Origin: Skermanella sp. TT6
GTDB taxonomy: Bacteria > Pseudomonadota > Alphaproteobacteria > Azospirillales > Azospirillaceae
Reading direction: 5' to 3'
Assembly (NCBI RefSeq): GCF_016653635.2
Contig: NZ_CP067420.1
Coordinates: 1,681,501 to 1,745,500, forward strand
DNA: 64,000 bases
In this document: positions 11,556 to 20,902 of the stretch, piece by piece
How the letters are laid out: every line of letters starts with the position of its first letter
Position numbering within the stretch: the stretch's first letter is position 1
The notes under the pieces: model-generated
Databases searched by the model: none
The model's input: the letters and a program-made list of their open reading frames with translations, nothing else
Told to the model about the DNA's origin: nothing
Program-made: the position numbers and the translations under genes

Positions 11556-13502
11556 ATGTTCCCGGCCGACGACCTGTTTTCTCGCTACGCACAGAACTAC
11601 GAGGGTCGCAAAGAAGTCGAGATGACCCTCGTCGAGTACCTTGAGGCGTGCAAGGGCGACCCTCTGATCTACTCCACCGCCGCGGAACGGATCCTGGCGG
11701 CGATCGGGGAAGCGGAGGTCGTGGATACAGCCAAGGACCCGCGCCTCGGCCGTATCTTCATGAACCGCACGATCAAGGTCTATCCCGCCTTCAGCGACTT
11801 CTACGGCATGGAGGAGACGATCGAGCGTATCGTCGGCTTCTTCCGGCATGCCGCCCAGGGATTGGAGGAGCGCAAGCAGATCCTCTACCTGCTGGGTCCC
11901 GTGGGCGGCGGCAAGTCCTCCCTCGCGGAGCGGCTGAAGTCGTTGATGGAGCACCAGCCGATCTACGCGCTGAAGGCGGGCAAGGAGATCAGCCCGCTGT
12001 TCGAGAGCCCGCTGGGCCTGTTCGACCCCGAGCAGATGGGGCCGGTGCTGGAGGACAAGTTCGGCATCCCGCGCCGGCGCCTGACCGGCCTGATGAGCCC
12101 CTGGGCGGTCAAGCGGCTCGACGAGTTCGGCGGCGACATCTCCAAGTTCCGCGTCGTCCGCCTGATGCCGTCCAAGCTCCGCCAGGTCGGCGTGTCCAAG
12201 ACCGAGCCGGGCGACGAGAACAACCAGGACATTTCCAGCCTGGTCGGCAAGGTCGACATCCGGAAGCTGGAGATGTTCAGCCAGAACGATCCGGATGCCT
12301 ACAGCTTCTCCGGCGGCCTGAACCGGGCGACCCAGGGCATCCTGGAATTCGTCGAGATGTTCAAGGCGCCGATCAAGATGCTGCACCCGCTGCTGACGGC
12401 GACCCAGGAAGGCAACTATGTCGGCACCGAGAATATCGGCGCCATGCCGTACCAGGGCATCATCCTGGCCCACTCCAACGAGGCGGAGTGGCAGAGCTTC
12501 AAGAACAACAAGAACAACGAGGCCTTCATCGACCGCATCTGCGTGATCAAGGTGCCCTACTGCCTGCGGGTGACGGAGGAGCAGAGCATCTATCACAAGC
12601 TGATCCAGGGCAGCGACCTGGCGGCCGCCCCGTGCGCGCCGGCGACTCTCCAGATGATGGCCCGCTTCTCCGTCCTGTCGCGCCTGCGCGAGCACGAGAA
12701 TTCCAGCATCTATTCCAAGATGCGGATCTATGACGGCGAGACCCTGAAGGAGACCGACCCGAAGGCCCGGTCGATGCAGGAATACCGGGACGCGGCCGGC
12801 GTCGACGAGGGCATGGAAGGCATCTCGACCCGATTCGCCTTCAAGGTGCTGGCGGCGACCTTCAACTACGACAACACCGAGATCTCGGCCGATCCGGTCC
12901 ACCTGATGTATGTGCTCGAGCAGTCGATCAAGCGCGAGCAGTTCCCGGAGGACACCGAGAAGCGATACCTGGAGTTCATCAAGGGCGAACTGGCGCCGCG
13001 CTACGCGGAGTTCATCGGCAACGAGATCCAGAAAGCCTACCTGGAATCGTACCACGACTATGGTCAGAACCTGTTCGACCGCTATGTCGATTATGCCGAT
13101 GCCTGGATCGAGGACCAGGACTTCAAGGATCCCGACACCGGCCAGCTGATGAACCGCGACCTGCTGAACCAGGAGCTGACCAAGATCGAGAAGCCGGCCG
13201 GCATCGCCAACCCCAAGGACTTCCGCAACGAGGTCGTCAAGTTCGCGCTGCGGGCGCGGGCCAACAACGCCGGCCGGAACCCGTCATGGACTTCCTACGA
13301 GAAGATCCGGGAGGTCATCGAGCGGCGCATGTTCAGCCAGGTGGAGGATCTGCTGCCCGTGATCAGTTTCGGCAGCAAGAAGGACAGCGAGACCGAGAAG
13401 AAGCATTCCGACTTCGTCGAGCGTATGATGGAGCGGGGTTACACTGAACGGCAGGTCCGCCGGCTGGTCGAGTGGTACATGCGAGTGAAGCAGGCCGGCT
13501 GA
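11556..13502 (+). CDS. prkA: PrkA family serine protein kinase (YeaG)
   Basis: 648-residue cytoplasmic protein. The N-terminal AAA domain carries Walker A GPVGGGKS (residues 114-121) in the setting YLLGPVGGGKSSLAERLKS; the C-terminal PrkA domain is full length. YeaG in E. coli and PrkA in Bacillus are stress-related kinases, though an ATP-dependent protease activity has also been proposed for this family. The start has the site CAGAGGAGT. It opens the conserved trio prkA-yeaH-spoVR, with the next gene 20 bases downstream, which in enterobacteria is induced in stationary phase and nitrogen starvation. Confidence 0.95.
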   Translation: MFPADDLFSRYAQNYEGRKEVEMTLVEYLEACKGDPLIYSTAAERILAAIGEAEVVDTAKDPRLGRIFMNRTIKVYPAFSDFYGMEETIERIVGFFRHAAQGLEERKQILYLLGPVGGGKSSLAERLKSLMEHQPIYALKAGKEISPLFESPLGLFDPEQMGPVLEDKFGIPRRRLTGLMSPWAVKRLDEFGGDISKFRVVRLMPSKLRQVGVSKTEPGDENNQDISSLVGKVDIRKLEMFSQNDPDAYSFSGGLNRATQGILEFVEMFKAPIKMLHPLLTATQEGNYVGTENIGAMPYQGIILAHSNEAEWQSFKNNKNNEAFIDRICVIKVPYCLRVTEEQSIYHKLIQGSDLAAAPCAPATLQMMARFSVLSRLREHENSSIYSKMRIYDGETLKETDPKARSMQEYRDAAGVDEGMEGISTRFAFKVLAATFNYDNTEISADPVHLMYVLEQSIKREQFPEDTEKRYLEFIKGELAPRYAEFIGNEIQKAYLESYHDYGQNLFDRYVDYADAWIEDQDFKDPDTGQLMNRDLLNQELTKIEKPAGIANPKDFRNEVVKFALRARANNAGRNPSWTSYEKIREVIERRMFSQVEDLLPVISFGSKKDSETEKKHSDFVERMMERGYTERQVRRLVEWYMRVKQAG

Positions 13503-13522
13503 GGGAAGGGAAGTTCGCTGAA

Positions 13523-14830
13523 ATGAACATCATTGACCGGCGCCTCAATCCCAAGGGCAAAAGCCTGGCAAACCGCCAGCGCTTCCTGCGCCGCGCCAAG
13601 GAGCAGATCGTCAAGGCGGTGCGCGACAGTTCGGGCAAGCGCAGCATCCAGGACATCGAGAACGGCGACAAGATCTCGATCTCCACGGGCGGCGTGCGCG
13701 AGCCGTCCTTCCACCGCTCGGCGAGCGGCGGACTGCGCGAGCACGTGGTGCCGGGCAACAAGGAGTTCGTGGAAGGTGACACCATCCCGCGGCCGGAAGG
13801 CGGCGGCGGGCGGGGCGGCTCGGAGGGCAGCCCCGACGGCGAGGGCGAGGACGATTTCCGCTTCGTGCTGAGCCGGGAGGAGTTCCTGGACATCTTCATG
13901 GAAGACCTGGAACTTCCCGATCTGGTCAAGCAGAAGATCAAGCAGACGGAGAACTACTCGCTGCACCGCGCCGGCTACAGCTCCAGCGGGTCGCCGTCCA
14001 ACCTCAACCTGGTGCGCACCATGCGCAACAGCCTGTCCAGGCGCATAGCGCTCCGCCGGCCCAAGCCGGAGGAGATCGAGCGGCTGGAGCAGGAGATCGC
14101 CGAGCTGGAGGCCGGCGGCACCGACGACGCGCGGCTGGCGGAGCTGCGCGGCGAGCTGGAGCGCCAGATGCGGCGCAGCAAGGTGATCCCCTACCTCGAC
14201 CCGGTGGACGTCCGCTACAACCGGTTCGAGCGGGTGCCCCGTCCGGTGGCCCAAGCGGTGATGTTCTGCCTCATGGACGTTTCCGGGTCGATGACGGAAC
14301 ACATGAAGGACCTCGCCAAGCGGTTCTTCATCCTGCTCTACCTGTTCCTGAAGCGGCGCTACCGCCATGTCGACATCGTCTTCATCCGGCACACCCACGA
14401 GGCCAAGGAAGTCGACGAGGAGACCTTCTTCTACAGCGCCGAGACCGGCGGCACCGTCGTCTCCACCGCGCTGGAGGAGATGCGCCGGATCATCGCGGAC
14501 CGCTATCCCGAGGCCGAGTGGAACATCTACGCGGCGCAGGCGTCCGACGGCGACAACATGTCGAACGACAACGCCAAGTCCGCGGCGCTGCTGGAAAACG
14601 TGATCCTGCCGATGTGCCAGTACTTCGCCTATATCGAGGTCAGCCAGGACTACGAGGGCGGCCTGGGCGGGGCGCTCGGCTCCTCGCTGGGGCGCGAGAC
14701 CGATCTCTGGCGGACCTACAAGCTGGTGGCGAAACCGGGGGCGCCGATCGCCATGCGCAAGGTCCGTACCCGCCGGGAGATCTTCCCGGTCTTCCGCGAC
14801 CTGTTCTCGCGGGAGAACGCGACGGCCTGA
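13523..14830 (+). CDS. YeaH/YhbH family protein (DUF444)
   Basis: 435-residue cytoplasmic partner of PrkA. The N-terminus (MNIIDRRLNPKGKSLANRQR) and DKISISTGGVREPSFH segment are diagnostic of DUF444. A glycine-rich linker spans about residues 92-112. The C-terminal half resembles a von Willebrand A domain with a MIDAS-type MDVSGSM motif near residue 251 and the later GGTVVSTAL segment. Spacing to prkA (20 bases) and spoVR (67 bases) suggests one operon. The biochemical role is unknown in all organisms; an interaction with PrkA is inferred from constant linkage. Confidence 0.93.
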   Translation: MNIIDRRLNPKGKSLANRQRFLRRAKEQIVKAVRDSSGKRSIQDIENGDKISISTGGVREPSFHRSASGGLREHVVPGNKEFVEGDTIPRPEGGGGRGGSEGSPDGEGEDDFRFVLSREEFLDIFMEDLELPDLVKQKIKQTENYSLHRAGYSSSGSPSNLNLVRTMRNSLSRRIALRRPKPEEIERLEQEIAELEAGGTDDARLAELRGELERQMRRSKVIPYLDPVDVRYNRFERVPRPVAQAVMFCLMDVSGSMTEHMKDLAKRFFILLYLFLKRRYRHVDIVFIRHTHEAKEVDEETFFYSAETGGTVVSTALEEMRRIIADRYPEAEWNIYAAQASDGDNMSNDNAKSAALLENVILPMCQYFAYIEVSQDYEGGLGGALGSSLGRETDLWRTYKLVAKPGAPIAMRKVRTRREIFPVFRDLFSRENATA

Positions 14831-14897
14831 GAAGCGGACAGGCCGACGCGGACACACCTAGGCAGCGGGCCCGGGCAGCGGGCCGAAGGAACGACAG

Positions 14898-16454
14898 ATG
14901 TCCATGCAGATGCTCGACGACGGCAACCAGTTGATCTTCGAAGGCGCGGACTGGGATTACGACAAGATCAAGCGCGCCTATGACGCGATCGAGCGGATCG
15001 CGTTCGACGAGATGGGTCTGGACATCTATCCGAACCAGATCGAGGTGATCACGGCCGAGCAGATGCTGGACGCCTACTCGTCCATCGGCATGCCGCTGAT
15101 GTACAAGCACTGGTCGTTCGGCAAGCACTTCGCGCAGGACGAGACCCTGTACCGCAAGGGCCTGCGCGGCCTGGCCTACGAGATCGTGATCAATTCCAGC
15201 CCCTGCATCAGCTACATCATGGAGGAGAACTCCATGACCATGCAGACGCTGGTGATCGCCCACGCCGCGTTCGGCCACAACCATTTCTTCAAGAACAACA
15301 ACCTGTTCCGCCAGTGGACCGATGCCAAGGGCATCCTGGACTATCTGGAATTCGCCAAGACCTTCATCCTCAAGTGCGAGGAGCGCTACGGCCACCAGGC
15401 CGTCGAGCGCACGCTGGACGCCGCCCATGCGCTGATGAGCCATGGCGTCCACCGCTATCCGCGCAAGCAGCCGCTCGACCTGCGGGAAGAGCAGCGCCGC
15501 GAGGACGAGCGGCAGGAATATAACCGCAAGATGTACAACGACCTCTGGCGGACCGTCCCGACCAAGCCGGGGGTGAAGGAGTCGGTCTCCGCGGTCGAGA
15601 GCCGCAAGGCGCTGCTGGCGCTGCCCGAGGAGAACATCCTCTACTTCCTGGAAAAGAAGGCGCCGCGCCTGCACCAGTGGCAGCGCGAGATCCTGCGCAT
15701 CGTCCGCCGGGTCGCCCAGTATTTCTATCCGCAGAAGCAGACCAAGCTGATGAACGAGGGGTGTGCCACCTACACCCACTACTACATCATGAACAGGCTG
15801 CACCAGAAGGGTCTCATGTCCGACGGGGCGCTGCTGGAATTCCTGCATTCCCACACCAGCGTGGTGTTCCAGCCCAACTTCGACGATCCCCGGTTCAGCG
15901 GCATCAATCCCTATGCCATCGGCTTCGCGATGATGCAGGACATCGAGCGCATCGCGACCGAGCCGACCGACGAGGACCGGGAATGGTTCCCCGACTATGC
16001 CGGCAACGGCGACGCCATGGGGACGCTGCGCGAGGCCTGGGCCAATTTCCGCGACGAGAGCTTCGTGCTCCAGTATCTGAGCCCGGCGCTGATGCGCAAG
16101 ATGCGCATGTTCGAGGTCCGGAACGACGCGTCCGAACCCGAGATGCTGGTCGAGGCGATCCATAACGAGCGCGGCTACCGCAAGGTCCGCAAGGCGCTGG
16201 CCCGCCAGTACGACATCGGCTACCTGGAACCCGACATCCAGATCCTCGACGTGGACCTGGCAGGCGACCGCAAGCTGATTCTCCAGCACCGGGTGATCAA
16301 CCGGGTGCTGCTCGACGAGAGCGACGCCCGGGCGGTGCTCCGCCACATCGCCAATCTCTGGGGCTACGAGGTGATGCTGGTGGAGGTGGACGCGACGACC
16401 GAGGCGGTCCTGAAGGAACACACCGTCTCGGCCAGTTCGCTGCTGCTGAGCTGA
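14898..16454 (+). CDS. SpoVR family protein (YcgB)
   Basis: 518-residue cytoplasmic protein, the third member of the PrkA-YeaH-SpoVR trio. Family features include GADWDYDKIKRAYDAIERIA near the N-terminus, MYKHWSFGKHF, NSSPCISYIMEENSM, the FGHNHFFKNNN segment and NEGCATYTHYY, a set of His and Glu that could hold a metal. In Bacillus SpoVR affects the spore cortex, but non-sporing bacteria keep it as a stress protein, so the name is historical. The ATG at 14898 has GGAACGAC-type purines upstream. Confidence 0.94.
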   Translation: MSMQMLDDGNQLIFEGADWDYDKIKRAYDAIERIAFDEMGLDIYPNQIEVITAEQMLDAYSSIGMPLMYKHWSFGKHFAQDETLYRKGLRGLAYEIVINSSPCISYIMEENSMTMQTLVIAHAAFGHNHFFKNNNLFRQWTDAKGILDYLEFAKTFILKCEERYGHQAVERTLDAAHALMSHGVHRYPRKQPLDLREEQRREDERQEYNRKMYNDLWRTVPTKPGVKESVSAVESRKALLALPEENILYFLEKKAPRLHQWQREILRIVRRVAQYFYPQKQTKLMNEGCATYTHYYIMNRLHQKGLMSDGALLEFLHSHTSVVFQPNFDDPRFSGINPYAIGFAMMQDIERIATEPTDEDREWFPDYAGNGDAMGTLREAWANFRDESFVLQYLSPALMRKMRMFEVRNDASEPEMLVEAIHNERGYRKVRKALARQYDIGYLEPDIQILDVDLAGDRKLILQHRVINRVLLDESDARAVLRHIANLWGYEVMLVEVDATTEAVLKEHTVSASSLLLS

Positions 16455-16460
16455 CGGCCG

Positions 16461-16489
16461 CAGGTCGGCTCCGGCCGGAGGCCGACCTG
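16461..16489. terminator. hairpin between convergent spoVR and DUF2934-like gene
   Basis: Arms CAGGTCGGC (16461-16469) and GCCGACCTG (16481-16489) form a 9-base GC-rich stem in the 54-base gap between two convergent genes. There is no T run, so termination in either direction is only likely, not certain. Confidence 0.45.
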
Positions 16490-16508
16490 TCCCCTGGGGC
16501 GGCCCGCG

Positions 16509-16850
16509 TCAGGCGCCGCCGCCCGTCTCGTCCTGGACGCCGGGTTCGACCGCCTGTTTGCCGAACTGGTCGGCGTCGGTGCCCTCGGCCGCCCCGACTT
16601 CCGGACCTCCCGACGCTTCGCGCATGGCGCCCGCGGCATCCGAGATGCTGCCCATCGCCTTGTCGTCGTCGGCGCCCGACTGCAGCCCGGCGCCGGACTG
16701 CATGTCCTCTCCGGGCGCGCCCTGGCCCTCGCCCTGGCCGCCGCCGACCTCGCGCATGGCCTGTTCCCAGTGTTCCTGTTGCTTGCCTTCGGGCTGCCCC
16801 TCCTGCTGCCATATTTCGTAGGCACGCTGTCTGACGCGGTCGATGTCCAT
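16509..16850 (-). CDS. DUF2934-like small protein
   Basis: 113 residues. The N-terminus MDIDRVRQRAYEIWQQEGQPEG is the short DUF2934 motif (R-A-Y-x-I-W-Q-x-E-G), common in rhizobial and azospirilla-like genomes with no known function. The rest is glycine- and glutamate-rich and probably disordered, including DDDKAMGSISDAAGAMREASG. No signal peptide. The start at 16850 fits the domain boundary; a longer frame to 16895 adds an unlikely leader. Confidence 0.75.
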   Translation of the reverse strand: MDIDRVRQRAYEIWQQEGQPEGKQQEHWEQAMREVGGGQGEGQGAPGEDMQSGAGLQSGADDDKAMGSISDAAGAMREASGGPEVGAAEGTDADQFGKQAVEPGVQDETGGGA

Positions 16851-17043
16851 GGTGGTCTCCTGATCAAGAAGGGTGAAGCCGACGGAAGGCGGCACTCGTG
16901 AGAACAGGGCGGCGGGGGGATGGTCGCGCCCTTTCCGACGACTACCACGGGAGTCGATTCACGCTGGATTCGGTCCCCGTCCGGGAGGATGATCGGACCC
17001 AGGTCCGTCACCGGCCGACCGCCGGTCCCTGGGGGAGGAGACA

Positions 17044-17145
17044 ATGAAAAACGCGAAGAAGCGGCGCTCCGGCATCGATCCGCTCTACCTGATCATCGGC
17101 GGCGCGCTGGGGCTGCTGGTCATCCTGTTCACTTTGATGAGGTAG
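17044..17145 (+). CDS. 33-residue single-pass membrane peptide
   Basis: Short open frame with a strong ribosome binding site (GGGGGAGGAG six bases upstream of the ATG). The peptide has a basic N-terminus (MKNAKKRRSGIDP) and one hydrophobic helix (YLIIGGALGLLVILFTLM), so an inner-membrane, N-in topology is predicted. It lies 152 bases upstream of the hemerythrin gene on the same strand. Function unknown; the start signal and clean transmembrane design support a real gene. Confidence 0.6.
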   Translation: MKNAKKRRSGIDPLYLIIGGALGLLVILFTLMR

Positions 17146-17296
17146 CGCGCGCATGCGCTGGCATCGGCGCGGTTTGTCGCATCGCGGCAGGCGGCAAGCG
17201 GGCATAGACTCCTGATCGGCACAAGAACAACGGACGACCCGCGCAGGGTCCGGACACTGCCAGATCGTCCTGTCACCGACAGGAAGGAGAGCTTCG

Positions 17297-17839
17297 ATGA
17301 CGCCTGCAATCATCACGGCGATCAATGACGAGCATCGGACGATAGCGAAACTGCTTCACCTGATCGACCGACAGGTGACGCTGTTCAACGAGTCCGAGAC
17401 GCCGGACCTGGATCTGCTCCACCTGATCATGGACTATACCCAGGCGTACCCCGATCTCTACCATCATCCCAAGGAGAACGCGGTCTTCCGGAAGCTCCGG
17501 GAGCGCGAGCCGGCCTTCGCCGACGCGGTGGACGCCCTGCTGGAGGACCACGCCCGGATGCCCCAGGTCTCGGCCAAGTTCGCCACGCTGGTCGAGCAGC
17601 TGATCGAGGACGCGACCATGCCGCGCGACGTCTTCGTCAAGGCCGCCATGGACTATGTGGACTTCCAGCGGTCCCACATGATGCGGGAGGTGGGCGACGT
17701 GCTGCCCGCCGCCGCGCGCATCCTGACCGCGGAGGACTGGGCGGAGCTGGAAAGCAGCGTCGGCCGGCAGGAGGATCCGCTGACCGGCGGCAAGGCCCAT
17801 TACCAGAAGCTGGGCGAACTGCTCCTCAGCGAGGCCTGA
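17297..17839 (+). CDS. hemerythrin HHE domain protein
   Basis: 180-residue cytoplasmic four-helix protein. Diiron ligand motifs are visible: DEHRTI (His13), DLYHHPKENAVF and LLEDHARMP, with later DYVDFQRSHMMREVGDVL. Such proteins bind oxygen or NO, or repair iron-sulphur centres under nitrosative stress. The ribosome binding site AAGGAGAG lies just upstream. The NsrR-type regulator 118 bases downstream on the same strand fits an NO role; co-regulation is inference. Confidence 0.9.
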   Translation: MTPAIITAINDEHRTIAKLLHLIDRQVTLFNESETPDLDLLHLIMDYTQAYPDLYHHPKENAVFRKLREREPAFADAVDALLEDHARMPQVSAKFATLVEQLIEDATMPRDVFVKAAMDYVDFQRSHMMREVGDVLPAAARILTAEDWAELESSVGRQEDPLTGGKAHYQKLGELLLSEA

Positions 17840-17957
17840 ACCTTTTTTCGGGCGCGGAGCCGTCTCCGTCGAGGGGGCTCCTTAAGGGGGCTACTCCGCC
17901 GCCCGGGAAAACTTATATATCGGGTGCATCATTAATCCGGCCGGCTCGGAGTTCGCC

Positions 17958-18428
17958 ATGCGCCTGACCACCTATACCGACTATTCCCTCAGGGTCCTGA
18001 TCTACCTGGGGGTTCGGAAGGAGGAGCTGGTCACGATCAAGCAGATTTCCGACCATTACGGCATATCCAACAACCACCTGCTGAAGGTGGTCCACCAGCT
18101 CGGGCTGATGGGCTTCGTGGAGACGGTCCGTGGCCGGAACGGCGGCCTGCGGCTCGCCCGGCCGGCGGCGCAGATCGTGATCGGCGACGTGGTGCGCAAG
18201 ATGGAGCAGGACATGGCCCTGGTGCAGTGCTTCGACGGCGAAGCCGCCGCCGGATGCCGCATCGTCCCGGCCTGCGTCCTGAAGGGGGCGCTGGGCCGGG
18301 CGCTCCAGGCGTTCCTGGGCGTGCTGGACCAGTACACGCTTGCCCAGCTCGTGGAACCGAGGGAGCGCCTCGCGGAGCTGCTCCAGCTCGACCGGGCCGC
18401 CGGGGCTGTGCCCGATCAGGTTGGGTAG
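17958..18428 (+). CDS. nsrR: Rrf2 family regulator, NsrR type
   Basis: 156-residue transcription factor. The N-terminal winged helix (MRLTTYTDYSLRVLIYLG, ISDHYGISNNHLLKVVHQL) and recognition region GFVETVRGRNGGLRLA match NsrR. Three cysteines at 91, 100 and 106 have the spacing used to hold the NO-sensitive Fe-S cluster. NsrR usually represses NO detoxification genes until NO destroys the cluster. Hemerythrin lies upstream. The short promoter region before it contains an AT-rich TTATATAT stretch, but no NsrR operator could be fixed with confidence. Confidence 0.88.
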   Translation: MRLTTYTDYSLRVLIYLGVRKEELVTIKQISDHYGISNNHLLKVVHQLGLMGFVETVRGRNGGLRLARPAAQIVIGDVVRKMEQDMALVQCFDGEAAAGCRIVPACVLKGALGRALQAFLGVLDQYTLAQLVEPRERLAELLQLDRAAGAVPDQVG

Positions 18429-18443
18429 CGCCGCTGCCGACAA

Positions 18444-18529
18444 GGGATTTCGGGGTCAGACCACCATTTCCCCTGAACGTGATCATTCGGGAATGCCGGT
18501 GGGAAATGGTGGTCTGACCCCGATATCCC
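18444..18529. repeat. 29-base inverted repeat element
   Basis: Left arm 18444-18472 and right arm 18501-18529 are complementary at 28 of 29 positions, with a 28-base loop. The arm core is GGGGTCAGACCACCATTTCC. It sits between nsrR and the convergent coiled-coil gene. The size and stem quality suit a REP/BIME-like or MITE-like element, and it probably also acts as a bidirectional transcription stop. Confidence 0.8.
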
Positions 18530-18554
18530 GGCTCCGGCCGACACGCCCAGACCG

Positions 18555-19235
18555 CTATCCCTCCGCGACGAGCCCGCGGGCGGGGGGCTGCTTGGTCCGG
18601 TCCGAACCCTGGCGGTCGCCGGCGGGACGGTGCAGGTCGCGCAGCCGTCGCTCGGCGGCGGCGATGCTCTCGTTGTTGCGCCGGGCGTCGGCGTCGATCG
18701 CGTCCAGCAGCGAGCGCAGCATCACGCGCAGGCGGTCGTTCTCGTTGACCAGCCGGCTGTTGTCCGACGCCAGCTTCGCCATGGAGGCCCTGGCCATCGA
18801 CAGCTCGGCGGCCTGGCGCTCCAGCGTGCCGGAGAAGGCCTCTATCTGGGACAGCAGCGACTCGCCACTGTTCTTGGCGGCGTCCAGGCGGGCGAGCGTG
18901 GCTTGGCATTCGTCGAACAAGGGATCCTCGTGCGCGCTGGTGTCTGCGGAAAGGTCGAGGACGCCGTCCTCCTCGTCGTCCGGGTCCGCGGCCTCCTCGA
19001 ACTTCGGCCGCGGGGCGCCGCGCCCGGGCGGCTCGTCGCTGAGCTGCCCGATCAGCGTCGCGATCGCGTGCAGGTCGTCGGTCATCTTCGGTTCGGCGGA
19101 GGAAGGGGCGGGGGCGGCCAGGCGCTCGCGCTGGGGCTTGGGCGGCGAGATCGCGGGCAGCGCCCGCGTCTCACCATCCTTCTGCGGTTGGGGAAGGTTG
19201 TCCACCTTGCCCCGAACCAGGAAATTCAATGACAT
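18555..19235 (-). CDS. hypothetical coiled-coil protein
   Basis: Not recognised. 226 residues starting MSLNFLVRGKVDNLPQPQ. The first 100 residues are proline-rich and acidic and probably disordered (EEAADPDDEEDGVLDL). Residues of about 105-205 form a coiled coil (LERQAAELSMARASMAKLAS, NSRLVNENDRLRVMLRSLLD). No membrane segment. The ATG at 19235 has GGAG eight bases upstream and is preferred to a longer frame reaching 19334. It may be a structural or scaffold protein. Confidence 0.65.
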   Translation of the reverse strand: MSLNFLVRGKVDNLPQPQKDGETRALPAISPPKPQRERLAAPAPSSAEPKMTDDLHAIATLIGQLSDEPPGRGAPRPKFEEAADPDDEEDGVLDLSADTSAHEDPLFDECQATLARLDAAKNSGESLLSQIEAFSGTLERQAAELSMARASMAKLASDNSRLVNENDRLRVMLRSLLDAIDADARRNNESIAAAERRLRDLHRPAGDRQGSDRTKQPPARGLVAEG

Positions 19236-19359
19236 CGGCAAAGCTCCGCACGGTTCGAGCCTGTGATGCCATTGGTTATCGTCCATTAAGCTTAATGGAC
19301 CGTAAACCCACATGCGCGGCCGGGTCAGCGCCACGGCCGGCGCTCACATCCCCTCATCG

Positions 19360-19386
19360 TCATGCGCGGGTCGAGCCCGCGCATGA
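19360..19386. repeat. palindromic repeat, TCATGCGCGGG family
   Basis: Arms TCATGCGCGGG and CCCGCGCATGA form an 11-base perfect stem with a 5-base loop. It lies after tctA, 25 bases beyond the stop, so it may stop transcription. Near-identical copies occur in the repeat island at 37.6-37.9 kb. Confidence 0.7.
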
Positions 19387-19411
19387 AGAAGCAGAAGAAC
19401 GGCGCCGTGGC

Positions 19412-20896
19412 TCAGCTCCGTGTCTTCCGCCAGACGAACAGGACCAGCGGGACGACCCAGATCGCCAGGGTGATCACGCCCAGGGTTCCCGAGATCGGCC
19501 GCTCGAAGAAGCCTGCGAAGCTGCCGCCGGACTTGATCATCGAGGTGACGAAGTTCTCCTCCAGCATGGGACCGAGCACGATCCCCAGGATGGTCGGCGC
19601 GATCGGAAAACCGTTCTCCTCCATCACGAAGCCCAGCAGCCCGAAGACCAGCATCACCGTGATGCCGAACGCCGAGTTGTTGATGGCGAAGGACCCCACC
19701 ACGCAGAACATCAGGATGGTCGGCATCAGCACGTTGCGCGGCACCCGCATCAGCACGCGGGCCGACTTGATCGCCGCCCAGCCGGCCGGAACCATGAAGA
19801 TGTTGGCCAGGATGAAGATCAGGAAGACCGCGTAGATGTCCTGAGGGTTGTTGATGAAGATGGTCGGGCCGGGATTCATGCCCTTCAGGTACAGCACGCC
19901 GATGACGATCGCGGTGATGCTGTCGCCGGGGATCCCGAACACCAGGGCCGGCACCCAGGCCCCGCCCAGCGCCGCGTTGTTGGACGAGGTGCTCTCGATG
20001 ATGCCTTCGACATGGCCGGTGCCGAACTTCTCCGGCGTGCGCGAGAACCGCTTGCTGACGGCGTAGCTGACCCACGACGCGATATCCGCGCCGGCCCCGG
20101 GCAGGGCGCCGATCGAGATGCCGATCATGTTGCCGCGGATCGACTGGCGCCAGTACTGCTTCATCAGCCGTCCCCAGCCGGTGAACAGGTTGCCGACCCG
20201 GGTCTGCGCGCCGTCCAGGTCGGGCGCCATGCCCAGCACGTAGCGGAAGATCTCCGACACCGCGAACAACCCGATCATGGCCGGGATGAAGTCGATCCCG
20301 CCCAGCAGGTCAACGTTGCCGAAGGTGAAGCGCGGCACGCCGGCCGGGTTGTTCAGGCCGATGGTGGCGACGAACAGCCCGATCAGCAGGCTGACCAGCC
20401 CCTTCACCGTCGAGCCGGTGCCGACCACTGTGGCGCAGGTCAGCCCCAGGCAGGCCAGCCAGAAATACTCGAACGAGCTGAAGCGGAGCGCCACTTCCGC
20501 CAGCGACGGGGCGGCGACGATCAGGATGGCGGTGCCGAACAGGCCGCCCAGGGCCGAGAACAGGAGGTTGGCTCCCAGCGCCAGCTCGCCCTTGCCCTTG
20601 CGGGTCATGGCGTAGGCTTCGTCGGTATAGGCGGCCGAGGCCGGGGTCCCGGGGATGCGCAGCAGCGTTCCCGGGATGTCGCCGGCGAAGATCGCCATGG
20701 CCGAGCAGGTCACGATGGCGCCGATCGCGGGAACCGGCTCCATGAAGAAGGTGATCGGGACGAGCAGCGCCGTCGCCATGGTCGCGGTGAGCCCGGGGAC
20801 CGCGCCGACGAACAGGCCGAACAGCGCCGCCATGATGATGGTGAGCAGCACCTGCGGCTGGAACACCATCTGGGAGGCAAGGAGGATCGCGTCCAT
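19412..20896 (-). CDS. tctA: tripartite tricarboxylate transporter, large permease TctA
   Basis: 494-residue inner-membrane protein with about twelve hydrophobic segments. TctA hallmarks are GAVPGLTATMATALLVPITF, the AIFAGDIPGTLLRIPGTPASAA segment, GIGALPGAGADIASWVSYA-like residues in the middle and a second GIPGDSITAIVIGVL motif. With TctB and the exported TctC it takes up a carboxylate using a proton or sodium gradient. It is the last gene of the minus-strand nitrile hydratase cluster, 6 bases after tctB, so the transported solute may belong to that pathway. Confidence 0.93.
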   Translation of the reverse strand: MDAILLASQMVFQPQVLLTIIMAALFGLFVGAVPGLTATMATALLVPITFFMEPVPAIGAIVTCSAMAIFAGDIPGTLLRIPGTPASAAYTDEAYAMTRKGKGELALGANLLFSALGGLFGTAILIVAAPSLAEVALRFSSFEYFWLACLGLTCATVVGTGSTVKGLVSLLIGLFVATIGLNNPAGVPRFTFGNVDLLGGIDFIPAMIGLFAVSEIFRYVLGMAPDLDGAQTRVGNLFTGWGRLMKQYWRQSIRGNMIGISIGALPGAGADIASWVSYAVSKRFSRTPEKFGTGHVEGIIESTSSNNAALGGAWVPALVFGIPGDSITAIVIGVLYLKGMNPGPTIFINNPQDIYAVFLIFILANIFMVPAGWAAIKSARVLMRVPRNVLMPTILMFCVVGSFAINNSAFGITVMLVFGLLGFVMEENGFPIAPTILGIVLGPMLEENFVTSMIKSGGSFAGFFERPISGTLGVITLAIWVVPLVLFVWRKTRS

Positions 20897-20902
20897 GCGG
20901 CG

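Noticed and set aside
17890-17957. NsrR operator before nsrR
   Set aside because: An AT-rich region is present, but no convincing inverted repeat matching known NsrR sites.
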